Assembly: GCA_937872175.1 (NCBI GenBank)
Contig: CALMPI010000020.1
Span: 1 to 64,000, forward strand
Direction of reading: 5' to 3'
Length of the DNA stretch: 64,000 bases
From: an uncultured Flavobacteriales bacterium
Lineage (GTDB): Bacteria; Bacteroidota; Bacteroidia; Flavobacteriales_F; PHOS-HE28
The notes under the pieces are model-generated. The model saw only the letters and a program-made list of their open reading frames with translations, did not search any database and was not told where the DNA came from. Within the stretch, counting starts at the first letter, position 1; each line of letters begins with the position of its first letter. The translations under genes were made by a program, and so were the position numbers. Shown piece after piece: positions 43,351 through 52,760 of the stretch.

Positions 43351-43904
43351 TCGATCACGCGTTCGCGCACCGGCTGCGCCGGATTCCCCTGGTAGATGGT
43401 GTAGGGCTCCAGGTCCTTGGTGGCCACGCTACCTGCGGAGAGCACGCTATGGCTCTTGAGGGTGACGCCCAGCATCACCATGGCGCCAGCGCCCACCCAG
43501 CTCCCTTCCTCCAGCATCACCGGACCGCTCAGGGTGGGATAGTCGACCTTCTTGTAGTTGTGGCTTCCTTGGATGATCATGGCGCCCTGGCTGATCACCA
43601 CGTGGTCGCGGATGATGAGCTGGTCGATGTTGTCGAGCCAGGCGCGCTGCCCGATCCACACGTGGTCGCCGATGGTGACCTTCCACGGGTACTTGATGTT
43701 CACCCCTGGATGGATGACGACCCCCTTCCCCACCCGCGCGCCGAACAACCGCAGCAGCGCGGGCTTGGGCGAGCGGAACGGGAACAGCGGGTTCAGGAAG
43801 AAGAGCACGTTGGTGAAGTACCACAGCGTCATCTTCACCGCGCCCGCCCCCTTGGGGAAGCCGGCGTTGGTGAAGCGGCTCAGGTCGACGCGCTTGCGGT
43901 CCAT
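43347..43904 (-). CDS. WcaF-like hexapeptide acetyltransferase
   Basis: The 185-residue protein has left-handed beta-helix hexapeptide repeats (VVIHPGVNIKYPWKVTIG, VWIGQRAWLDNID, VVISQGAMIIQGSHNY, SWVGAGAMVMLGVTL) and the acceptor His in QGSHNYKKVDYP. It is closest to colanic-acid WcaF-type O-acetyltransferases. I use the ATG at 43904; the frame upstream covers the toxin gene. Confidence 0.88.
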   Translation of the reverse strand: MDRKRVDLSRFTNAGFPKGAGAVKMTLWYFTNVLFFLNPLFPFRSPKPALLRLFGARVGKGVVIHPGVNIKYPWKVTIGDHVWIGQRAWLDNIDQLIIRDHVVISQGAMIIQGSHNYKKVDYPTLSGPVMLEEGSWVGAGAMVMLGVTLKSHSVLSAGSVATKDLEPYTIYQGNPAQPVRERVIE

Positions 43905-43908
43905 TCGA

Positions 43909-44283
43909 TCAAGGTTCGAAAAGATCGACGACGAGCTCGTTACGCAACCGAAGGAAGCCCTTGTCCGCCGTGAGCATCGGAACACCCAACACCAGCGCAG
44001 TGGCTGCTATGACCGCATCGGGGAGTTTGAGCCCATGGTTCCTCCGAATGACAATGGCCTCTTCCTTGATCCGCTCCTCGATCCCCAGCACCGTACATCG
44101 CCTCATGAATTCCCGCACGACCATCTCATCCTTCCGCTCCCTGAACGGATAGCTCAGGCATTCCATCTCGGTGACGATGGAAACGAACAGTCGCTTCGAC
44201 TCCATGTGCCCGGCCAGAAGCTCGTTGCCACCGAGCGTCAGGATCACCACGTTCGTGTCCAGCAACAGGCCATCACCACTCAT
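43909..44283 (-). CDS. PIN-domain toxin (VapC-like RNase)
   Basis: The 124-residue protein has the PIN acidic set: Asp in GLLLDTNVVI, Glu in TEMECLSYPF, Asp in LKLPDAVIAATAL and Asp in PMLTADKGF. It should be a Mg-dependent ribonuclease. The 11-base overlap with the small upstream gene makes a typical toxin-antitoxin pair, lodged inside the glycan operon. Confidence 0.9.
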   Translation of the reverse strand: MSGDGLLLDTNVVILTLGGNELLAGHMESKRLFVSIVTEMECLSYPFRERKDEMVVREFMRRCTVLGIEERIKEEAIVIRRNHGLKLPDAVIAATALVLGVPMLTADKGFLRLRNELVVDLFEP

Positions 44284-44437
44284 CGCGCAGGCGCCGCTGA
44301 TAAGCCACGGGATCCTCGTTCAGGACAAGTTTGCCGACCAGGTCCTTCACGGTCGCACCCTTAGGTGGCTTGCGCGCTTTGGTCCGCGTGATGGTCCCCT
44401 TGCGTTTCGCACGCTTCTTCGGTGCCTTGGTGGCCAT
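44273..44437 (-). CDS. Putative antitoxin for the PIN toxin
   Basis: The 54-residue protein is Lys/Arg-rich at its N-terminus (MATKAPKKRAKRKGTITRTK) and has a short helical end (VKDLVGKLVLNEDPVAYQRRL). It is placed as antitoxins usually are, just upstream of and overlapping the toxin. Homology cannot be read from so short a sequence. A full TATCTTTG promoter box lies 4 bases upstream. Confidence 0.7.
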   Translation of the reverse strand: MATKAPKKRAKRKGTITRTKARKPPKGATVKDLVGKLVLNEDPVAYQRRLRDEW

Positions 44438-44441
44438 GCAC

Positions 44442-44449
44442 CAAAGATA
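44442..44449 (-). promoter_or_regulatory. -7 promoter box (TATCTTTG) of the toxin-antitoxin pair
   Basis: The complement is TATCTTTG, a full TAnnTTTG match 4 bases before the ATG. It gives the pair its own promoter within the operon. Confidence 0.55.
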
Positions 44450-44459
44450 GACCGGCTGT

Positions 44460-45602
44460 TCAACCGCAGACCAGCAGGTCCAGCGTGCGTTGGGCGGTCG
44501 CGGGATCGTCCAAATATCGCCTGCCGAGCACGAACGCGCCCCGCGACAGCTTCTGCAGCGCCTCCTCGTCCATGTGCACGAGGTGCTGCACGGCCCGCGC
44601 GAAGGATCCAGGCTCGTCGAGGCGGATGTCCCATCCCGCATCCATCCGCTCCAGGTCCTTCCACGGCGTCCGATCACTGATGACCAGCGGCAGGCCGGTG
44701 GCCAGCGCCTCCACCATCGTGTGCCCGAAGTTCTCGCCCTGGCTGGGCATGAAGAGGGCGTGGTAGTGCGCGAACAACTCAGGCACCTCCTCGGGCGGCA
44801 CGGTACCCTTGTGCGAGACCGTGATGGAGGGCGGGAGCTCCGCGATGGCCGCGCGGCACTTCGCCCAATACCCTTCGTCGTAGACCGGTCCGTACAGGTC
44901 GAAGGTGACGCGGCCCTGCACGTGCTTCAGGCATTCGATGGCGAAGAGCGTGTTCTTCTCCACGGCGATGCGGGCCACGCTCACCAGGCGCAGCTCGCCG
45001 GGCTGTTTCACGCGCTGCGGAGGCGCGTCCGCCGCAAGCTTCCGGCCCAGGTTGGGCACCAGCTTCACCGTCACCTCCCTCCCGATCCAGCGCTTCACGT
45101 CCTCCACCTCCTCGGCATTGGTGGCCTGGAAGGTGACGCCGCGGTAGCATCCGAGCAGCCGCATCGCCGCCAGGAAGGCGCGCTTCTTCAAAGTCCCGTG
45201 CTTCATCATGCCGGCGGCGAGCATGCCGCGTACGGCCACCACGCGGTGCTGCGTCGAGCCCTTCAGCAGCCACAGCGGCATCACGCTGAACCAGCGCGAG
45301 TACAGGCCGTTGATGTACACGGTGCGCCAGGCCTCCTGGGCCAGTAGCTTCCGCCAGGTGGCGGAGCTCACCCCGCTGCGCGAGGCGTACCACACCTTCT
45401 CCCCGCCCGGCATCACGGTCCATTGGTCCGGCGTAACGCCTGCGTATGGCGAGGGGTCCGTGTAGTCGGTGTCGGAGGTCACGATGTGCAGGTCGACCTT
45501 GTCGCGCAGGTGGTCCACGAGGTTGGCGAGGCTGCGCACGGGTCCACCCGCCTTGTAGCCGGGCAGGTACCAGTCGATGAAGACCAGGAGCTTAGGCTTC
45601 AC
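44460..45602 (-). CDS. Family 4 glycosyltransferase
   Basis: The 380-residue enzyme begins LLVFIDWYLPGYKAGGPVRSLANLV (acceptor side, Gly-rich loop) and carries the C-domain donor motif FMPSQGENFGHTMVEALATGLPLV with the E-x7-E pair. The LRLVSVARIAVEKNTLFAIE linker is also typical. It should add a sugar from a nucleotide donor to a lipid-linked glycan. It overlaps the next upstream GT4 gene by 11 bases. Confidence 0.92.
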   Translation of the reverse strand: MKPKLLVFIDWYLPGYKAGGPVRSLANLVDHLRDKVDLHIVTSDTDYTDPSPYAGVTPDQWTVMPGGEKVWYASRSGVSSATWRKLLAQEAWRTVYINGLYSRWFSVMPLWLLKGSTQHRVVAVRGMLAAGMMKHGTLKKRAFLAAMRLLGCYRGVTFQATNAEEVEDVKRWIGREVTVKLVPNLGRKLAADAPPQRVKQPGELRLVSVARIAVEKNTLFAIECLKHVQGRVTFDLYGPVYDEGYWAKCRAAIAELPPSITVSHKGTVPPEEVPELFAHYHALFMPSQGENFGHTMVEALATGLPLVISDRTPWKDLERMDAGWDIRLDEPGSFARAVQHLVHMDEEALQKLSRGAFVLGRRYLDDPATAQRTLDLLVCG

Positions 45603-46689
45603 GGCGTGCTTTCATCAGGTCCATCACCACCCGTGCCCAATCCGCAGGCGTCCACTTCGCCCCGAGGGCATGGCTTCGTTCGCCCATAATGCGCAACTGG
45701 GCATCGCTGCACTGGACAAGCTGCCGCAGGGCCTTAAGCATGTCGGTGGCATCACCTCCGGCAAAGCGGACACCGTTCTCCCCGGAGCCGAGGAAGCGTT
45801 CCCCCGCCCCCACCGCGCTGCTCAACAGCAAGGGAAAGCCTGCACACGCATGTTCATGCACCACCACGCCCCACGGTTCATAGGTGCTGGGCAGTACGAA
45901 GACGCCGCACTGCTCGAGCACCTGCGGCATCTCCTCCACCTGCACGAAGCCCAGGTGCCTGATGCGCGTGTGGCGGCCGGAAGGCGAGCTCTTCACCTGC
46001 TCGTGCAGTTCACCGGTGCCGGCGATCCACAGCTCCCAATCGCCGGCCGTTCCGTCGTCGCAGAGCTTCGCGAACACGTCGCACAGCAACTGGTGCCCTT
46101 TGGTGGGGATGTAGCGCGCCACGCAGAGCAGGCGGTGCGGCCAATGGTGGGTGCGTTGCGCCAGGAGCCGCTCACCAAGCGGCAGGAACCGGTCCGTATC
46201 CGCGCTGTAGAAGCCGGTGCGGATGTTGAGGGGGGGAAAGCCGAGGCGACGGGCATAGCGGGCCTGGGCCTCCCCCGTGACCCAGGCATGGCTGAAGGTG
46301 CGTCGGAGCCAGAGCCGCGTGGCGGCCACAGCGGCCCATTGCCGCGCATCGCCGCGCCAGGCGGTGTCGCTGCACATCACCGTGGGCAGCCCCTGCTTGT
46401 GCAGCATGCGGCAGACCCGGAGGTAGCCCTTGTCCACCCAGCCGCTGGCGAAGGTGATGTCAGGTCCGATGCCGTGGGCGAGCCGAAGCAGGGCCTGGTC
46501 GTCGTAGGCATCGCGCTCGTACACCTTCACCCGGTCGGCGAACCGCAGATCGAAAGGTGCTTCACGGTTCAACGGCCAGCGCACGATGTGCACCTCCACA
46601 TCGTGATCGCGCACCAGTCGGTCGACGCAGGCGAGGAAATAGGGGGCCAGCTCCGTGTAGAGGAAGAGCGCCTTGCGGTGCGTGCTCAT
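45592..46689 (-). CDS. Family 4 glycosyltransferase
   Basis: The 365-residue protein has the GT4 C-domain: LLCVARYIPTKGHQLL, LWIAGTGELHEQV, then FVLPSTYEPWGVVVHEHACAG with the expected E-x7-E. The N-domain opens KALFLYTELAPYFLACVDRL. Its start overlaps the stop of the deacetylase gene (ATGA, 46686-46689). It is part of the same glycan locus as the neighbour at 44460. Confidence 0.92.
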   Translation of the reverse strand: MSTHRKALFLYTELAPYFLACVDRLVRDHDVEVHIVRWPLNREAPFDLRFADRVKVYERDAYDDQALLRLAHGIGPDITFASGWVDKGYLRVCRMLHKQGLPTVMCSDTAWRGDARQWAAVAATRLWLRRTFSHAWVTGEAQARYARRLGFPPLNIRTGFYSADTDRFLPLGERLLAQRTHHWPHRLLCVARYIPTKGHQLLCDVFAKLCDDGTAGDWELWIAGTGELHEQVKSSPSGRHTRIRHLGFVQVEEMPQVLEQCGVFVLPSTYEPWGVVVHEHACAGFPLLLSSAVGAGERFLGSGENGVRFAGGDATDMLKALRQLVQCSDAQLRIMGERSHALGAKWTPADWARVVMDLMKARREA

Positions 46690-47546
46690 GCGACCTGACG
46701 CGGGAGGTGGGCCACGCCCGCGTCCAGCAGCGCGCCGAAGGTGGTCATGGGCAGGTCATCGAACAGGCGGCGCATCTTGGGCTCGGTGGTGGCGAGGTTC
46801 ACGTAGCTCATGAAGCGGCGCTTGGCGCTCATGGGCAGGCGCGGGTGATCGGGATCCACTTCGCGCGGGTGCAGGTAGAACACCACGGGACGTTCCTGCT
46901 CGAGCACCGCACGGGCACGGGCCCTGATCAACGGGTAGGGAAAGAAGCGCAGGTAGCCGCCGCCGAAGAAGTACAGGTCGCGGCCGAGCAGGTGGTCCAT
47001 GCTGATGGGGAACTCCACGATGTCACCCTTGGCCGTGGGCACCACATGGGGCACGGGCAGGGCACCGGGCCAGCCACCGTGGTTGCGATTCCCCGGCCAG
47101 ATGGAGCTGTCGTAGGCATGGCCGGTCTCCGCAAGGGCCTCGAAGAACCACGGCGTTTCCCGGGTCACGCTGAAGCCGGGCGCGCGATAGCCGCGCACCC
47201 GCACACCGGCCGCATCCTCGATGAGGGCCTTGGCGCGCCGCACATCCTCGGTGAAGTGGCGGCGATCGTGCCTGTAGACCAGCTCGTGCGCGTAGCCGTG
47301 GGAGGCGACCTCGTGGCCCTGCGCCACAGCATCGCGCAGGAGCTGCGGGTGGCGCTCGGCCACCCAGCCCAGAAAGAAGAGCGTGGTGCGCACCTGCTTC
47401 TCGGCGAACACCTCGAGCATGCGGCCGAAAGAGGCCTCCACACGTGACTCCAGCCGCCCCCACTGTTCCAAGGGTGGCGTGGAAGGCACGTCGAGGATGT
47501 GGAACCATTCCTCCACATCCACGGAGAACACGCACCGGGCGGCCAT
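46686..47546 (-). CDS. Polysaccharide deacetylase, XrtA/exosortase-system type (DUF3473)
   Basis: The 286-residue enzyme has the NodB-fold motifs FSVDVEEWFH, TTLFFLGWVAERHP, GHEVASHGYAHELVY and RGYRAPGFS, and the C-terminal DUF3473 block FYLHPREVDPDHPRLPMS with SYVNLATTEPKMRRLF. This combination is typical of deacetylases in exopolysaccharide loci. It is the promoter-proximal gene of the block: a perfect TACCTTTG lies 4 bases upstream of the ATG. Confidence 0.92.
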   Translation of the reverse strand: MAARCVFSVDVEEWFHILDVPSTPPLEQWGRLESRVEASFGRMLEVFAEKQVRTTLFFLGWVAERHPQLLRDAVAQGHEVASHGYAHELVYRHDRRHFTEDVRRAKALIEDAAGVRVRGYRAPGFSVTRETPWFFEALAETGHAYDSSIWPGNRNHGGWPGALPVPHVVPTAKGDIVEFPISMDHLLGRDLYFFGGGYLRFFPYPLIRARARAVLEQERPVVFYLHPREVDPDHPRLPMSAKRRFMSYVNLATTEPKMRRLFDDLPMTTFGALLDAGVAHLPRQVA

Positions 47547-47550
47547 ACGG

Positions 47551-47558
47551 CAAAGGTA
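47551..47558 (-). promoter_or_regulatory. -7 promoter box (TACCTTTG) of the glycan operon
   Basis: The complement is TACCTTTG, 4 bases before the ATG of the deacetylase gene. Confidence 0.55.
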
Positions 47559-47576
47559 CCCGGAACGACGAAGGCT

Positions 47577-48272
47577 TCAGCCGATGCGGAGGCGGCCGAG
47601 GAAGCGCGGGCGCTCGCCCCGGTCGAACCGCGTGCGGTGGTAGCGGATCAGGAGCAGGATGAACGGCACACCGATCAGGCTCGGCCACAGCCACTGGAGC
47701 CATATGGGCTTGATGCCCCCCAGGTTCACCGCGCTGAAGGCGGACACGGTGGCGATGTAGCTTCCCAGGAAACCGCTGAAATGCGCATAGAGCCATTCCT
47801 GCTTATCGTGGTGGGTGCGGAAGAACCGCAGCAGTTGGAGGAGCACGAACGCACAGCCGATGGCACCGAAGACCGTGAAGATGATCGCGGTGCTGCTCCG
47901 ATCTCCGTGGATCAGATGAACGGCGCCCCAAAGGAGCAGGCCGGTGTTCACCAGGCCGGCGGTGCCATGCATCAGCAGGTCCCAGCGGCCCGGTCGCTGG
48001 CCCTTGTGCAGGCTTTTCAGGTAGAGCCCACGGTAGCCGGCGAGGGCCATGTGAAAGCTGAAGAGGGCCACCAGGGCCATGAGCGGGTTGGGTCGCCAGT
48101 AGCTGGCCAACAGCGCGGTGCCGCACACCAGCACCATGGCGTAGAAGAAGGTCCGGCCCCACCAGCGGTGCCAGCGCCCACCCTTGCGCACGAGCATGGC
48201 CAGGGGCGCCGCGCCGAAGGCGACCACGCCGGAGATCGCGTGGAGCTTCAGAACAAGGGCCTGGGGATCCAT
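47577..48272 (-). CDS. Multi-span membrane protein, DUF2306-like
   Basis: The 231-residue protein has about seven helices (KLHAISGVVAFGAAPLAML, TFFYAMVLVCGTALLA, NPLMALVALFSFHMALAGY and so on) with conserved His in the first helix and in HMALAGYRGLYL. This layout resembles DUF2306-type membrane proteins. Function unknown. It stands 20 bases downstream of the T9SS propeller gene's stop. Confidence 0.65.
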   Translation of the reverse strand: MDPQALVLKLHAISGVVAFGAAPLAMLVRKGGRWHRWWGRTFFYAMVLVCGTALLASYWRPNPLMALVALFSFHMALAGYRGLYLKSLHKGQRPGRWDLLMHGTAGLVNTGLLLWGAVHLIHGDRSSTAIIFTVFGAIGCAFVLLQLLRFFRTHHDKQEWLYAHFSGFLGSYIATVSAFSAVNLGGIKPIWLQWLWPSLIGVPFILLLIRYHRTRFDRGERPRFLGRLRIG

Positions 48273-48291
48273 GGCGCGAAGGGTGGCAGGG

Positions 48292-49761
48292 TCAGGGGAT
48301 GATGAGGAGGGGTGCGGCGGAACGGCTGCCGTCGTCCCACACCGTGTGAAGCGTGTAGGTGCCTGGGGCGATCGATGGGACCCGCAGGGGTTCGGAGGGA
48401 TGTTGACCGGGCCAGCCCGCCACCTGCCTCCCCTGCTGATCCAGCAGCACGACCGATCGGCGCTGGCCGTTCCCTCCGGCCAGGGTCACGGTGATCGCAT
48501 CGCCGGGGCGGGCGGGGTTGGGGTGGAGCAAGAGGCCTGGGGTGGACGGTCGAGGATCGGGGATGGGGAGGGGGTCGAGGGTTTCAATGAAACCGCCGCT
48601 CAAAGGAGCCCCGAAGTGTTTTACGCCCAGCACAGCCTGTGGTCCAGGTCCCGCACCATTCGTTCGCCCGACCAACACATACCCCCCATCGAAGGTGGCG
48701 GTGACATCGAACGCCTCATCCTGTTCCAGCCCTCCGAATGTCGGGCCTTCGATGTACGTACCCGTTGCGGTAGTATGCCACATGTACATGTCCGATCCAC
48801 CAGCGCCAAAGGCGTCGGTCGACCCGGCAAGGCACAGGTCGCCGTTCTGTAGTTCAGTGATGCCATGGGCCTCCCACGTACCTTGACCAAAGGTCACCTC
48901 ATTCCATAAGAAAGCACCTGCGCCATCGAACTTGACGAGAAGCATGGTCCGATAGGGCACGATCCCTTCGGTGATCCCGCCCACGACGAACCCTCCGTCA
49001 ACCGTGGAGGTCACCGACCGGCCTTCATCCCATGCAACGCCACCCCAGTTGGTCTGCCACAAAAGTTCTCCATCCGGGTCATAGCGCAGCAGTACGATGT
49101 CCTGTCCGTCATCCAGTGCCTTGTTGACGACCACGGCGCAGCCGCCATCGGGCAGTCCGACCACGGCCGTTGCCTTCTCACTTCCCGCCGCTCCATACGT
49201 TCGTGTCCAGAGAGTATCACCAGCCTGATCGATGCGAATGATCCAGGCCTCCCCGGATCCGTCGCCAGTGCTGAACGTCTGCCCGACCACGACCCAACCA
49301 CCTGGAACCGTGGCCCCAGCATTGAACAGGTCCCACCCTGCCTGCCCATAGGTCCTCTCCCACAACGCTGCTCCCATAGGGTCGGCGCGCACGAGGAGTC
49401 CATCATAGCCGAGCGCGGGGTCAACATAGCTGGTCCCGATGACCAGGAGGTGCTCATCATCGGTCCGTACGAGGTCCACACCCTGCTCAACACCTGGACC
49501 ACCGAACGTCGTGGACCAGACCAACGATCCCGCACTGTCCACGCGGACCAGGTAGACGTCACCACCTCCGCTACCAAAGCTGCCGGTGCTGCCGACCAGA
49601 ACATAACCCGAGTCCGCGGTGGCCACCACAGCCAATGCCTGATCCGACCCGAACCCACCATACGTGCGCTGCCAGGTGAGCTGAGCATCCACCGCGCCTG
49701 GGACGACCAGTGCGAGCGCGAGCAGAAGGGTGCGGCTGCGGTTCGGAGCGCTCATCTTCAT
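48292..49761 (-). CDS. T9SS-secreted beta-propeller protein
   Basis: The 489-residue protein starts with a signal peptide (SRTLLLALALVVPGAVDAQ). About seven repeats of the form W..TYGG.G.D.A..V…DGGY.LVG.T, e.g. TWQRTYGGFGSDQALAVV, mark a delta-60-repeat-like propeller common in secreted Bacteroidota proteins. A type IX sorting domain (LLLHPNPARPGDAITVTLA … GTYTLHTVW) ends the chain. It is divergent from the metallophosphoesterase gene. Confidence 0.85.
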   Translation of the reverse strand: MKMSAPNRSRTLLLALALVVPGAVDAQLTWQRTYGGFGSDQALAVVATADSGYVLVGSTGSFGSGGGDVYLVRVDSAGSLVWSTTFGGPGVEQGVDLVRTDDEHLLVIGTSYVDPALGYDGLLVRADPMGAALWERTYGQAGWDLFNAGATVPGGWVVVGQTFSTGDGSGEAWIIRIDQAGDTLWTRTYGAAGSEKATAVVGLPDGGCAVVVNKALDDGQDIVLLRYDPDGELLWQTNWGGVAWDEGRSVTSTVDGGFVVGGITEGIVPYRTMLLVKFDGAGAFLWNEVTFGQGTWEAHGITELQNGDLCLAGSTDAFGAGGSDMYMWHTTATGTYIEGPTFGGLEQDEAFDVTATFDGGYVLVGRTNGAGPGPQAVLGVKHFGAPLSGGFIETLDPLPIPDPRPSTPGLLLHPNPARPGDAITVTLAGGNGQRRSVVLLDQQGRQVAGWPGQHPSEPLRVPSIAPGTYTLHTVWDDGSRSAAPLLIIP

Positions 49762-49856
49762 TGCCCGAATATCGGAACGCCGGGGCCAATGGACCTACTT
49801 TTGACGCCAGGTGATGGACGAACGCTGCCCACAACTCCAGCACCCCACTTGCGATC

Positions 49857-51122
49857 ATGCGCGGCTTACTGGGTTTCGTTGTGTTCCTGGTCGTTCTGGT
49901 CCTGATCGACCTTTATGCCTACAAGGGCATCCATACAGCGGTGAGCGGGTGGACCCAGGGAGGACGACGAGCAGTACGGCTGATCTACTGGGCGCTGTCC
50001 ATCGGCATGCTTGCCTTGCTCGTCTGGGTGGCGGTGAGCATCCAGGACCTGCGCAGCACGCGCAATCACTCCTTCATGTTCTCGCTGGCGGCACTGTTCA
50101 TGCTCTTCTTCCTGCCCAAGCTGGTGATCATCCTCTTTCACGGGCTGGAGGACCTCGTGGAAGGTGGCCGCTGGCTCTTCGACAAGCTGACGCCCGGGGA
50201 TCCGGTATCATCCGGTGAACCGATCTCGCGGTTGAGGTTCATCTCGCAGGTGGGTCTCGCGCTGTCGGCCATCCCGTTCGCCGGGGTGCTGTATGGCATC
50301 ACCCATGGACGGCGCAACTTCCGCGTTGAGCGCCTCCACATTTCCGCACCCCACCTGCCCGCCGCCTTCGACGGGCTGCGCATCGTGCAGATCAGCGACC
50401 TGCATCTGGGCAGCTTTCCCAGCGGCACGGACATCGTGAGGAAGGGTGTGGACCTGATCAACGAGGAACGCCCGGACCTGATCCTCTTCACCGGCGACAT
50501 GGTGAACGACTACGCTGACGAGGCCGAAAGCTGGGTGGATACGCTCAAGGACCTTCAGGCGCGGATCGGCAAGTTCTCCATCCTCGGCAATCACGACTAC
50601 TCGGACTACGCGCGGTGGGATTCGATGGACGCCAAGAAGGCCAACCTGGAGCGGCTCAAGCGGCACCATCAGGCCATGGGGTTCCGGTTGATGCTGGATG
50701 AGAATACGCGCATCGAACGCGAGGGCGAGGCGATCACGCTGCTCGGGGTGCAGAACTGGGGGCGCCGGTTCCAGCAATACGGCGACCTGGCCAGGACCCT
50801 GCAGGGGCACGACCCTTCGACCTTCCGCATCCTGATGAGCCATGACCCTACGCACTGGGAGGAGCAGGTGCTGGGCACGGGCATCGACCTCACCTTGAGC
50901 GGGCACACGCACGGTGCGCAGTTCGGCATCACCATCGCCGGACAGACGTACAGCCCCGCACAATGGGTGTACAAGCGCTGGGCAGGCCTCTACACCGAGG
51001 GCGCACAGCACCTCTATGTGAACCGGGGCTTCGGCTTCATCGGCTTCCCCGGCCGGGTCGGCATGCCACCGGAGATCACGGTGATCGAACTGCGGCGAGG
51101 CTCGGAAGCGCCGCGTTCCTGA
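49857..51122 (+). CDS. Membrane-anchored metallophosphoesterase (YkuE/calcineurin-like)
   Basis: The 421-residue protein has four to five N-terminal helices (1-150) and a calcineurin-like domain with the five metal motifs: ISDLHLGSF, TGDMVNDYAD, LGNHDYSDY, MSHDPTHW and SGHTHGAQFG. It probably hydrolyses a phosphoester at the membrane surface; YkuE-type enzymes and LpxH relatives are the nearest guesses. Its last codons (from base 51047) recur at 52761-52809 beyond the inserted GT-C gene, and the present C-terminus RRGSEAPRS is longer than the downstream RKA end. The stop TGA shares its A with the next gene's ATG (TGATG). Confidence 0.9.
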   Translation: MRGLLGFVVFLVVLVLIDLYAYKGIHTAVSGWTQGGRRAVRLIYWALSIGMLALLVWVAVSIQDLRSTRNHSFMFSLAALFMLFFLPKLVIILFHGLEDLVEGGRWLFDKLTPGDPVSSGEPISRLRFISQVGLALSAIPFAGVLYGITHGRRNFRVERLHISAPHLPAAFDGLRIVQISDLHLGSFPSGTDIVRKGVDLINEERPDLILFTGDMVNDYADEAESWVDTLKDLQARIGKFSILGNHDYSDYARWDSMDAKKANLERLKRHHQAMGFRLMLDENTRIEREGEAITLLGVQNWGRRFQQYGDLARTLQGHDPSTFRILMSHDPTHWEEQVLGTGIDLTLSGHTHGAQFGITIAGQTYSPAQWVYKRWAGLYTEGAQHLYVNRGFGFIGFPGRVGMPPEITVIELRRGSEAPRS

Positions 51123-52726
51123 TGCAACGATCAGCCGAACCTCCTCGTGACGCTGGTGCGTCCCGGACCCGGTGGTCGGGTCTGCATTTGGGGCGCTCAG
51201 GTGGCCTGTTCCTCCTGATCGTGATCCTGGCACTGCAAGGCTGGACCTATGGCTATCCGGGGATCCTCAACTCCCGACCGCAGGGGTACCACGCATGGAG
51301 GCAGAGCGACTGCTTGTCAATGGCCTGGCACTACGCGCATGAGGACATTCCGTGGTGGGAAGGAAAGATGCACTACCTCGGTGCGGACGGTACCGGTCGA
51401 GCCTTAAGTGAACTGCCACTGCTGCCCTACTTCATGGGAAGGCTGTGGAGGTCCACAGGGCAGAAGGAGTGGCTGTACCGGGCGACCGTCCTGCTCCTAT
51501 CCTTTTCGGGATTGGTGGCTCTCTTTCTCACGGCCATCCGGCTTCTGAAGGATGGAGTGCTGGCCGCCTGGGTATCCGCCTTTCTGTTCACCTCTCCCAT
51601 GGTGGCGTACTACGCGAACAACTTCCTGTCGAACGCCGCGGCGCTCGGGTTCGTGCTACTGGGCTGGTACGCCACCGCATCCGGCTTTCAACGTTCGGAT
51701 CAAGCGCGACTTGTGGCAGCCATCGCCTTCTTCACCTTGGCCGGGCTGCTAAAGGCCACGGCGGTGCTGAGCCTTCTGATCCTGCTCGGGATGGTGCTCA
51801 TCTCCTACATGCCGATGCGCCACGCACTTCTCGGCACATGGCGTCCACAGCATCGGGCCGTCCTGATGATCGCCGGATCGACCGGCTTGTCCGTCATCGC
51901 CGCATGGTACGCCTACGCCCGGTGGTATAATGCGGGACAGGCGCAAGGCGTCTTCCTCATCGGCACACTTCCCTATTGGAGCATTCCAGCAGAGGAGCTT
52001 GACGCTGTGTGGAAGGGCTTCACCGAACACCTTCGTCGCGACTACCTGCGGCCAGACCTGTATCTCGTGCTCGGCACCATGTCCGTGCTGGCCATGTTCG
52101 CGCCTCAACGGATCCCGCGTGCTCTATGGACGGCGTTCGCGCTGCTATCGCTTGGTGTTCTCTCCATCAGCATCCTGTTCTTCGGTGCGCTGAGGGATCA
52201 TGACTATTACAGCCTCGACCAAGTGATCATCTTCCCCGCGGTCCTTCTCCTTGGTCTTCTGGCCCTGGTCCGCAGTGGCTCAGGGATCACTCGTACGTGG
52301 CCTTTCCAGCTTGCTCTGCTGGTGGTGTTGGTGCATGGGACCGACTTCGCGAGGCGAAGGATGGCGGATCGGTACACCACCTGGATGAACCACGAGTACT
52401 TGACGCAGCATGAACCGCTGGGCCGGATCCATGAAGCGCTCTTGGCCATGGGTGTGGACCGTTCAGCGCGCGTGGTGAGCCTTCCCGACATCAGCTTCAA
52501 TCGGAGCCTGTATCTCATGCAGAGGTCGGGCTGGACCGATTTCGAGGGACTGAGCGACGACCCGGAACGGCTTCACGCGAAAGTGGAACAAGGTGCACGA
52601 TACCTGATCACCACCAGCGATAGTGTGCTGCACAGATCATCACTCCAGCCGTTCCTTGCTCACCCTGTCGGGCGATTCGAGAACGTGAGGGTCTTCGCAC
52701 TGGAAGGTGCGGTCGGCACCCGTTGA
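51122..52726 (+). CDS. GT-C glycosyltransferase-like membrane protein (inserted cargo)
   Basis: The 534-residue protein has about eleven helices and an early loop NSRPQGYHAWRQSDCLSMAWHYA, matching the 'RP…H.WRQ.D' loop of Bacteroidota PMT/ArnT-like mannosyltransferases. It should transfer a sugar from a polyprenyl-phosphate donor. The ATG overlaps the metallophosphoesterase stop (TGATG), so translation is likely coupled. G+C is visibly lower than the flanking genes, and a duplicate of the host gene's tail follows its stop. I infer recent acquisition. Confidence 0.85.
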   Translation: MQRSAEPPRDAGASRTRWSGLHLGRSGGLFLLIVILALQGWTYGYPGILNSRPQGYHAWRQSDCLSMAWHYAHEDIPWWEGKMHYLGADGTGRALSELPLLPYFMGRLWRSTGQKEWLYRATVLLLSFSGLVALFLTAIRLLKDGVLAAWVSAFLFTSPMVAYYANNFLSNAAALGFVLLGWYATASGFQRSDQARLVAAIAFFTLAGLLKATAVLSLLILLGMVLISYMPMRHALLGTWRPQHRAVLMIAGSTGLSVIAAWYAYARWYNAGQAQGVFLIGTLPYWSIPAEELDAVWKGFTEHLRRDYLRPDLYLVLGTMSVLAMFAPQRIPRALWTAFALLSLGVLSISILFFGALRDHDYYSLDQVIIFPAVLLLGLLALVRSGSGITRTWPFQLALLVVLVHGTDFARRRMADRYTTWMNHEYLTQHEPLGRIHEALLAMGVDRSARVVSLPDISFNRSLYLMQRSGWTDFEGLSDDPERLHAKVEQGARYLITTSDSVLHRSSLQPFLAHPVGRFENVRVFALEGAVGTR

Positions 52727-52760
52727 ACACCAGGATGTCGAATACCGTTCCCAAGCATGG

